Below, piece by piece: positions 57,539-64,000 of a DNA stretch of 64,000 nt. Within the stretch, counting starts at the first letter, position 1, and each line of letters starts with the position of its first letter. The position numbers and the translations under genes are program-made. This DNA is from Alphaproteobacteria bacterium (GTDB lineage: Bacteria > Pseudomonadota > Alphaproteobacteria > Rhodobacterales > Rhodobacteraceae): the NCBI GenBank assembly GCA_030427405.1, contig JAUHXK010000001.1:1-64000 (forward strand). The letters are read 5' to 3'. Below the pieces are notes generated by a model. The model ran no database searches. It saw nothing but the letters and a program-made list of their open reading frames with translations, and had not been told where the DNA came from.

Positions 57539-59484
57539 AACCACGCAAGCCAAAATCTCAGGGTCTTGCCTATAAGCGCCTGCCACGGCGCGCCCTGGTG
57601 CTGGGCGGACTTCAGGCCGCCTTTATCGGCGGGCTGGCGGCGCGGATGCGGTTCATGCAGGTCGAACAGGCCGACCAATACCGCCTGCTGGCCGAAGAAA
57701 ACCGGATCAACATTCGTCTGATCCCGCCCAAACGCGGCCAGATTTATGATCGGAACGGGCAAATCATCGGCCAAAACTCGCCCTCGTACCGCATCGTTGT
57801 CGTGCCCGAGGATGCAGGTGATCTGGACAAGGTTATCGGCAAGCTGTCCGAACTGATCCCGTTGAACGGGGACGAGATTGAGAGGGCGCGCACCGAAATC
57901 CGGCGCTCGGCCCCGTTCTTGCCGGTTACGCTTGCGGATCAGGTCACATGGGAAGACATCTCGAAGGTCGCGGTCAACGCCCCGGCCCTGCCCGGCGTCA
58001 CCCCCGAAGTCGGGTTGACCCGCCAGTATCCCCGGTATGAGGATTTTGCCCATGTGGTCGGCTATGTCGGTCCGGTCAGCGACTATGACCTGAGCCAGAT
58101 CGAAGACCCCGAGCCCGTTCTGCGCATACCGCGGTTTCAAATCGGCAAGGTCGGGCTGGAAGCCAAACAGGAAACCTCGTTGCGCGGGAAAGCCGGCGCC
58201 AAAAGGGTAGAAGTCAATGCCACCGGTCGCGTCATGCGCGAACTGGACCGCCGCGAAGGACAGGCAGGGTCGGACCTGCAACTGTCCGTCGATGCCGATC
58301 TGCAGCAATACGCCCAGGCCCGCCTGGAAGGCGAAAGCGCCGCAGCCGTGGTAATTGACTGTGAAACCGGCGATATCCGCGCAATCAGCTCTGCCCCCAG
58401 TTTCGACCCCAACCTGTTCGTGCGAGGGATCTCGGTGGCCGATTACCGGGCCCTGACCCAGGATAAGTACCGGCCCTTGGCGAACAAGACGGTACAGGGC
58501 ACATATCCGCCCGGCTCTACCTTCAAGATGATTACCGCGATGGCGGCACTTGAGGCCGGTGTGATCGGTCCGTCCAACACGGTTTATTGTCCGGGCCACC
58601 TGAAGGTCGGCAGTCGTCGTTTCCACTGTTGGAAACGGGGCGGTCACGGGACGGTTGACCTGCAACTGTCGCTCAAGCGCAGTTGCGACGTCTACTATTA
58701 CGACGTGGCGCTGCGCACAGGGATCGACAAAATCTCGGACATGGCGCGCATCTTCGGGCTTGGCGTCAAGCATGACATACCGATGTCGGCCGTGGCTGCC
58801 GGGCTGGCACCGAACCAGGAATGGAAACAGCGCGTACACGGGCAGGACTGGTTGGTCGGCGACACGGCGAACGCCTCGATCGGTCAGGGCTTCATGCTGG
58901 CGTCGCCGCTGCAACTGGCGGTCATGACCGCCCGGATTGCAACAGGGCGTGCAGTGTCACCCCGGCTTGTACGGTCGGTCAACGGGATCGAACAGCCATC
59001 CGGCGCGGGCGAGCCCTTGGACGTGAACCCGTACAACCTGGAACAAGTGCGCAAGGCGATGTTCACGGTGTCCAACGACAGGCGCGGCACGGCCTATCGC
59101 AGCCGGATCATTGCCGACGATTTCCGGATGGCCGGCAAGACCGGCACTAGCCAGGTCCGGAACATCACCAAGGCCGAACGGGCCGCCGGCGTTATCAGAA
59201 ACGCCGACCTGCCATGGGAACGCCGCGACCACGCCCTGTTTGTCAGCTTTGCACCATATGACAACCCGAAATACGCGGTGGCCGTTGTCGTCGAACATGG
59301 CGGTGGCGGCTCCACGGCCGCGGCCCCCGTGGCGCGGGACATCATGCTGCAGGCGCTTTATGACGGCACACCGCCACTTGAGGCTTATCCCGTCGCCGAT
59401 CGGGAACGCATCAAGGAACAGCAGAAAAAGCTGGAAGGCGACCGTCGCCCCAAGGCGCGTCCTGACGAAAAGGACCGCGCATGA
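57535..59484 (+). CDS. mrdA: Penicillin-binding protein 2 (elongasome transpeptidase)
   Basis: This 649-residue class B PBP has an N-terminal cytoplasmic segment and a transmembrane helix (about 19-38). Next comes a pedestal with ENRINIRLIPPKRGQIYDRNG, then the transpeptidase domain with S-x-x-K (GSTFKMITAM), S-x-N (KRSCDVYYYD region, SCD) and K-T-G (AGKTGTSQVR). It cross-links peptidoglycan during cell elongation with RodA, whose gene follows with a 4-base overlap. Length fits. Confidence 0.96.
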   Translation: MKPRKPKSQGLAYKRLPRRALVLGGLQAAFIGGLAARMRFMQVEQADQYRLLAEENRINIRLIPPKRGQIYDRNGQIIGQNSPSYRIVVVPEDAGDLDKVIGKLSELIPLNGDEIERARTEIRRSAPFLPVTLADQVTWEDISKVAVNAPALPGVTPEVGLTRQYPRYEDFAHVVGYVGPVSDYDLSQIEDPEPVLRIPRFQIGKVGLEAKQETSLRGKAGAKRVEVNATGRVMRELDRREGQAGSDLQLSVDADLQQYAQARLEGESAAAVVIDCETGDIRAISSAPSFDPNLFVRGISVADYRALTQDKYRPLANKTVQGTYPPGSTFKMITAMAALEAGVIGPSNTVYCPGHLKVGSRRFHCWKRGGHGTVDLQLSLKRSCDVYYYDVALRTGIDKISDMARIFGLGVKHDIPMSAVAAGLAPNQEWKQRVHGQDWLVGDTANASIGQGFMLASPLQLAVMTARIATGRAVSPRLVRSVNGIEQPSGAGEPLDVNPYNLEQVRKAMFTVSNDRRGTAYRSRIIADDFRMAGKTGTSQVRNITKAERAAGVIRNADLPWERRDHALFVSFAPYDNPKYAVAVVVEHGGGGSTAAAPVARDIMLQALYDGTPPLEAYPVADRERIKEQQKKLEGDRRPKARPDEKDRA

Positions 59485-60620
59485 GCTATCTTGAATATGC
59501 CGTCAAATCCACGCCATCGGGGTTTCGCAAGTTTCTGTATATGAACTGGCCGCTGACCCTGCTGCTGATCAGCGCGGCCAGCGCCGGATTCCTGATGCTG
59601 TATTCGGTCGCGGGCGGTTCGTGGATGCCTTGGGCAGAGCCGCAGATGGAAAGGTTCGGGCTGGGCCTTGCGGTCATGTTTATCGTGGCACTTGTGCCGA
59701 TCTGGTTCTGGCGCAACATGTCGGTGCTGGCCTATATCATCTCGATCCTTCTGCTGGTCTATGTGGAACTATTCGGCACTGTCGGCATGGGCGCGCAGCG
59801 CTGGATCGACCTCAAGTTCATGCGGCTGCAGCCATCGGAGTTGATGAAAGTCACTCTGGTAATGTTGCTGGCGGCCTATTACGACTGGCTTCCGTCGCAC
59901 AAAACGTCGAAACCCCTTTGGGTTACAATCCCGGTCCTGTTGATCCTGATACCCACCTTCATGGTGCTGCGCCAACCGGATCTGGGCACATCGATCCTGT
60001 TACTGGCAGCAGGCGGAGGTCTGATGTTTCTGGCCGGTGTGCACTGGGCCTATTTCGCAGCCGTTATCGCCGCAGGTATCGGGTTGGTGTCCGCCGTGTT
60101 CAACAGCCGTGGCACGGATTGGCAACTGCTCAAGGATTACCAGTTCCGCCGCATCGACACCTTTCTTGATCCCTCGACCGACCCTTTGGGCGCCGGATAC
60201 CATATTACGCAATCGAAGATCGCGCTGGGGTCCGGCGGGTGGAACGGGCGCGGGTTCATGCAAGGCACGCAGTCGCGCCTGAATTTCCTGCCCGAGAAAC
60301 ACACCGATTTCATCTTTACAACCCTTGCCGAAGAGTTCGGCTTTGTAGGCGGTATAACGTTGTTGCTGCTCTATGGGCTCATCCTGGTGTTTTGCATGGT
60401 CACCGCGTTGTCGACAAAGGACCGGTTTTCGTCGCTGGTGACGCTTGGTATCGCGCTGAATTTCTTTCTTTTCTTTGCGGTGAACATGTCGATGGTGATG
60501 GGGCTGGCCCCCGTTGTAGGTGTTCCCCTGCCCATGGTCAGCTATGGCGGCTCTGCGATGCTGGTTCTGATGGCAGCGTTCGGAATTGTCCAAAGTGCCC
60601 ATATCCACCGCCCCCGCTGA
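59481..60620 (+). CDS. rodA: SEDS glycosyltransferase RodA
   Basis: This 379-residue polytopic protein of the SEDS family polymerises lipid II into glycan strands together with PBP2. It has about ten transmembrane segments and the family signatures GAQRWIDL, LQPSELMK, FLPEKHTDFIFTTLAEEFG and VVGVPLPMVSYGGSAML. It overlaps mrdA by 4 bases. Last gene of the elongasome cluster. Confidence 0.97.
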   Translation: MSYLEYAVKSTPSGFRKFLYMNWPLTLLLISAASAGFLMLYSVAGGSWMPWAEPQMERFGLGLAVMFIVALVPIWFWRNMSVLAYIISILLLVYVELFGTVGMGAQRWIDLKFMRLQPSELMKVTLVMLLAAYYDWLPSHKTSKPLWVTIPVLLILIPTFMVLRQPDLGTSILLLAAGGGLMFLAGVHWAYFAAVIAAGIGLVSAVFNSRGTDWQLLKDYQFRRIDTFLDPSTDPLGAGYHITQSKIALGSGGWNGRGFMQGTQSRLNFLPEKHTDFIFTTLAEEFGFVGGITLLLLYGLILVFCMVTALSTKDRFSSLVTLGIALNFFLFFAVNMSMVMGLAPVVGVPLPMVSYGGSAMLVLMAAFGIVQSAHIHRPR

Positions 60621-60635
60621 CGCGAAAGGCTCGAA

Positions 60636-61568
60636 ATGACGGCGAATATCCTGTTTTCGGCACGCCCTGCCCTGTGGCCGATTTATGAACCGCTATTGCG
60701 GCGCGGGCTTGACGATGCCGGGCTGGACTACTGCCTGTCCACCGATATTGCGCCCGCCGATGTCGACTATGTTGTTTACGCCCCAAACAGCGGGTTGATG
60801 GACTTCACACCCTTTACCCGGCTCAAGGCTGTGCTGAGCCTTTGGGCCGGGGTCGAGACCATTGCGACCAACGAAACCCTGACAGCCCCGCTGGCGCGAA
60901 TGGTCGATCACGGGCTGACGCAGGGCATGACCGAATGGGTGGTCGGGCATGTTTTGCGCTATCACCTTGGCATGGATCGACATATCACGGTTCAGGACGG
61001 TGTCTGGACACCGGACGCGCCTCCGCTGGCCACCCAGCGCCATGTCTGCGTTCTGGGGATGGGTACTTTGGGCGAGGCCTCGGCTCGGGCGCTGGCGGCC
61101 CTGGGGTTTCACGTCACAGGCTGGAGCCGAACGCCCAAAACCGTTCCCGGTGTCATTTGCCAACATGGGGCCAAGGGATTACGCACCGCCCTGTCCTCAA
61201 CCGAGATTGTCATATTGCTGTTGCCCGACACCACCGAGACAGAAAACACGTTGAACGCGGACACCCTGTCGCTGCTGCCAAGGGGCGCGCGTATCATCAA
61301 CCCGGGGCGAGGCCCGTTGATCGACGACGACGCCCTGCTACAGGCGCTGAACTCGGGGCAGGTGGGCCATGCGACGCTGGACGTGTTCCGGGTAGAACCA
61401 CTGCCGCCCGATCACCCTTATTGGGCGCATCCCAACGTGACCGTCACCCCGCATATCGCATCGGAAACCCGCCCCGCAACCGCAGCGCAGGTTATCTGCG
61501 ACAACATTCGTCGGGGCGAAACCGGTGCGCCCTTCGTTCACCTTGTCGACAGGGCGCTTGGTTACTGA
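60636..61568 (+). CDS. ghrA: D-isomer 2-hydroxyacid dehydrogenase, GhrA-like
   Basis: This 310-residue NAD(P)H oxidoreductase resembles glyoxylate/hydroxypyruvate reductase A. Nucleotide motif VLGMGTLGEASARALAALGFHVTGWSRTPK, catalytic Arg region INPGRGPLID, DVFRVEPLPPDHPYWAHPNVTVTPHIAS containing the catalytic His. It starts 15 bases after rodA but is probably independent in function. Converges with the peptidase gene. Confidence 0.9.
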   Translation: MTANILFSARPALWPIYEPLLRRGLDDAGLDYCLSTDIAPADVDYVVYAPNSGLMDFTPFTRLKAVLSLWAGVETIATNETLTAPLARMVDHGLTQGMTEWVVGHVLRYHLGMDRHITVQDGVWTPDAPPLATQRHVCVLGMGTLGEASARALAALGFHVTGWSRTPKTVPGVICQHGAKGLRTALSSTEIVILLLPDTTETENTLNADTLSLLPRGARIINPGRGPLIDDDALLQALNSGQVGHATLDVFRVEPLPPDHPYWAHPNVTVTPHIASETRPATAAQVICDNIRRGETGAPFVHLVDRALGY

Positions 61569-61571
61569 CAA

Positions 61572-63587
61572 TCAGGCCGCGATCAGGCCGCGCCCTTTCA
61601 ACAGGGCATCGACACCCGGCAGGCGACCGCGGAAAGCAAGGTACAGCTCTTCCGCCTCGCGCGAGCCGCCGGTTGACAGGATGTGTTCCTCAAGCGCCCT
61701 GGCCTTTTCAGGGTCAAAAGCTCCGCCTGCCTCTTCGAATGCTGCAAAGGCGTCGGCATCCATAACTTCGGACCACATGTAGCTGTAATATCCCGAACTA
61801 TACCCATCGCCTGCAAAGACATGGGCAAAATGCGGTGTTGCATGGCGCATGCCGATGGCCCGCGGCATTCCAAGATCGGTCAGGATTTCGGCCTGCATGG
61901 CCATCGGATCGGCGGGCGCAGCCCCGTCATGGAACGCAAGATCAACCAGGGCTGACGCAACATATTCGACCGTCTGGAAACCCTGGTCGAAATTTGCGGC
62001 CTTCAGAACCTTGTCCAGCATCTGCGGCGGCATCGGTTCGCCGGTCTCGGCATGGGTGGCGAATTCTGACAGAACCTCGGGCACCTCCAGCCAGTGTTCA
62101 TACAACTGGCTGGGCAATTCCACGAAATCCCGCGCGACCGATGTTCCTGATATGCTTTCATAGGTCACGTTCGACAGCATCTGATGCAGGGCGTGACCGA
62201 ACTCGTGAAACAGGGTCCGCGCGTCGTCATAGGACAACAGCGCCGGGTCGCCTTTGGCAAAGTTGCACACATTGATCACGACTGGCGCCTGCTCCGCCGG
62301 AACCTTGGCCTGCGCCCGCATCGCGCTGCACCACGCCCCCGAGCGTTTGGACCCACGCGCAAAGTAATCCCCGATGAATACTGCAACATGCTTGCCATTG
62401 CGCGTGACTTCCCAGGCGCGGCAGTCGGGGTGATACAGGGAAACATCCAACGGTGCGAATTCCAGCCCGAACAGGCGATGGGAACAGGAAAACGCAGCCT
62501 CGATCATGCGGTCCAGTTGCAGGTAGGGCTTCAGCGCGGCCTCATCCAGATCATGTTCCGCCTTGCGGCGTTTCTCGGCGTAATAGCGCCAGTCCCAGGC
62601 TTCAAGCGGGGCGTTCACCCCGTCATCCTGCATCAGCCCGGTCAGAATTTCGGCATCCGACTCCGCCCGCGCTCTGGCAGGCTCCCAAACTTGCATCAGC
62701 AGGTCTCGCACCCGGTCCGGCGTCCGGGCCATTTCCGTTTCAAGTTTGAACCCGGCGAAGCTGTCATACCCAAGCAGCTTTGCCCGTTCCTCGCGCAGCG
62801 CCAGGATTTCAGCAGCAATTTCGCGGTTGTCGGTCTTGCCGCCATTGGCCCCGCGCGCGGCCCACGCGCGATAAGCCTTTTCGCGCAAATCCCGCCTTGC
62901 CGAGAACTGCAGGAATGGCACGATCAAAGAACGCGAGAGCGTTACCACCGGACCAGCAGCGCCCTTTTCCGCCCCTGCCGCGCGCGCGGCGTCAACGACA
63001 AAATCCGGCAGCCCCTCAAGGTCGTCTTCGGACAGGTCCATGAACCAGTCGCGCTCGTCTGCCAGCAGGTTCTGCGTGAACGCGGTTCCCAAGGATGCCA
63101 GCCTTGCCTTTATCTCTTGCATCCGCACGTCCTCGGCCCCCTGCAGGGCCGCGCCCGACCGCACAAAGCTGCGATGGGTCAGCATCAGCACGCGCGCCTG
63201 TTCATCCGTCAGATCCAGCGTGTCACGCCTGTCCCACAAATCGGCGATCCGCTGAAACAGCGCCTTGTTCGACGAGATACCCGAGAAGTGCGCCGATATC
63301 CTGGGGGAAAAGTCGCGTTGCAAGGCCTCGCGCGCCGGGTTGCTGTCGGCCCCTGCGACGGTGAAAAAAACCGAAAGAACCTTGTCCAACGCCTCGCCCG
63401 CGGTTTCCAGCACCTCGATCGTGTTGGCGAATGTCGGCGGCTCAGCATTGCTTGCGATTTCTTCGATCTGGCTGTTGTGGGCCTTCATGGCCTGCTCCAG
63501 CGCGGGCGAAAAATCTGCGTCAGATATCTCTGTGAACGGCGCGATTTGAAACGGCGTGGTCCAGTTGGACAGGATCGGGTTGGTCAT
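61572..63587 (-). CDS. M3-family zinc oligopeptidase (Dcp/oligopeptidase A type)
   Basis: This 671-residue cytoplasmic metallopeptidase has the HExxH zinc site in LFHEFGHALHQML, with the third ligand Glu in DFVELPSQLYEHW. The C-terminal YYSYMWSEVMDADAFAAFEEAGGAFDPE...ILSTGGSREAEELYLAFRGR is typical of Dcp and OpdA. It degrades signal-peptide fragments or dipeptides. The ATG at 63587 follows AAAGGAGACC. Stop is 3 bases from the ghrA stop (convergent). Confidence 0.95.
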   Translation of the reverse strand: MTNPILSNWTTPFQIAPFTEISDADFSPALEQAMKAHNSQIEEIASNAEPPTFANTIEVLETAGEALDKVLSVFFTVAGADSNPAREALQRDFSPRISAHFSGISSNKALFQRIADLWDRRDTLDLTDEQARVLMLTHRSFVRSGAALQGAEDVRMQEIKARLASLGTAFTQNLLADERDWFMDLSEDDLEGLPDFVVDAARAAGAEKGAAGPVVTLSRSLIVPFLQFSARRDLREKAYRAWAARGANGGKTDNREIAAEILALREERAKLLGYDSFAGFKLETEMARTPDRVRDLLMQVWEPARARAESDAEILTGLMQDDGVNAPLEAWDWRYYAEKRRKAEHDLDEAALKPYLQLDRMIEAAFSCSHRLFGLEFAPLDVSLYHPDCRAWEVTRNGKHVAVFIGDYFARGSKRSGAWCSAMRAQAKVPAEQAPVVINVCNFAKGDPALLSYDDARTLFHEFGHALHQMLSNVTYESISGTSVARDFVELPSQLYEHWLEVPEVLSEFATHAETGEPMPPQMLDKVLKAANFDQGFQTVEYVASALVDLAFHDGAAPADPMAMQAEILTDLGMPRAIGMRHATPHFAHVFAGDGYSSGYYSYMWSEVMDADAFAAFEEAGGAFDPEKARALEEHILSTGGSREAEELYLAFRGRLPGVDALLKGRGLIAA

Positions 63588-63718
63588 TCAGGTCTCCTTT
63601 GCCGGTCAAGCTATGTAGCCTGGAACCGATGGTCCAGTGCTGCGGAAAAATTCGACGCAAATGCACTTGCGCATCGCCAGATTGGTCAGCAATGTCACCC
63701 CGGAAAAGGAGGTTCCAG

Positions 63719-64000
63719 ATGACAAAACCCAATCGCCCCGCCGGTATCATGACCACCGCGATTCACGCGGGTGACCATCCGGACCCCGCAACCCGAGCAT
63801 CGGCCCCGCCGATTCACATGAGCTCGACCTTTCTGTCCGACGATATCGCGGGATTTTCCGCCCATGATCTGACACCCGACAGCCCATACACCTACACGCG
63901 CTGGGCCAACCCGACGGTTGCCGGTCTGGAAGCCAAAATTGCGGCTTTGCAGGGAACCGAGGCTTGCCTGGCCACAGCGTCCGGCATGGCGGCCGCTTCG
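63719..64000 (+). CDS. Cys/Met-metabolism PLP enzyme, N-terminal part (cut by window end)
   Basis: The first 94 residues show the gamma-family PLP enzyme start: GIMTTAIHAGDHPDPATRASAPPIHMSSTF, then YTYTRWANPTVAGLEAKIAALQGTEACLATASGMAA. This is the R-x-x-NPT substrate/PLP loop and GMAA of cystathionine gamma-synthase, beta-lyase or O-acetylhomoserine sulfhydrylase. The lysine region lies beyond the window, so the exact enzyme is not known. ATG 63719 follows AAGGAGG, a strong ribosome site. Confidence 0.9.
   Translation, partial: MTKPNRPAGIMTTAIHAGDHPDPATRASAPPIHMSSTFLSDDIAGFSAHDLTPDSPYTYTRWANPTVAGLEAKIAALQGTEACLATASGMAAAS

Overview
The window is a G+C-rich, densely coded chromosomal segment of an alphaproteobacterium, most probably a marine Rhodobacteraceae (Roseobacter-group) species. 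This is inferred from the gene set: class I lysyl-tRNA synthetase, a short GltX, TAXI-type TRAP transport with a fused permease, oxygen-dependent HemF, an NDUFA4-like complex I subunit, a mreBCD-mrdA-rodA cluster, and an FnrL-type box. No similarity search was possible; all calls rest on motifs, gene order and start-site context. There is no CRISPR array and no complete prophage.

Layout. 0.5-4.5 kb: pxpBCA (5-oxoprolinase) and an HPPD-like dioxygenase. 4.5-10.5 kb: PBP5-like carboxypeptidase, HAD hydrolase, ClpS, an RsmC-like rRNA methyltransferase, an SDR lacking its catalytic lysine, and HemF. 10.6-13.2 kb: molybdate transporter modABC. 13.4-18.8 kb: class V aminotransferase, tRNA-Val, TAXI-TRAP transporter with an internal terminator, tRNA-Arg, GNAT and an NDUFA4-like protein. 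18.9-22.2 kb: nuclease and UvrB. 22.2-27.0 kb: small accessory genes, including a GIY-YIG-like protein and a membrane-anchored NYN/Zc3h12a-like RNase. 27-34.8 kb: a large beta-helix protein, LysK, a heptad-repeat Gly-rich protein, TerB-like, PBP4 and NadD. 34.9-39.1 kb: EttA, an AT-rich SEC-C protein, a broken RAYT transposase with two inverted REP pairs, and a cold-shock protein. 39.2-44.8 kb: L,D-transpeptidase, tesA divergent from a ybbAP-like ABC pair, Rrf2 regulator and gamma-glutamylcyclotransferase. 44.9-54 kb: GltX, MBL hydrolase, NadE, an 18-repeat MORN protein, and leuA with a leucine-rich leader peptide. 54-64 kb: RlmJ, mreB-mreC-mreD-mrdA-rodA, a GhrA-like reductase, an M3 peptidase, and the start of a Cys/Met-metabolism PLP enzyme cut by the window end.

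How genes work together. Cell-wall genes recur (PBP5 and PBP4 carboxypeptidases, L,D-transpeptidase, Mre/PBP2/RodA elongation machinery). There are two NAD biosynthesis steps (NadD, NadE) and two aminoacyl-tRNA synthetases. The most unusual features are the RAYT/REP locus, where one REP pair sits in frame inside the transposase gene and another begins at its stop codon; the leuA leader with mutually exclusive hairpins; the MORN protein built from two copies of a nine-repeat block; and two AT-rich orphan genes, each placed right after a housekeeping ATPase gene and each followed at once by a similar small palindrome.
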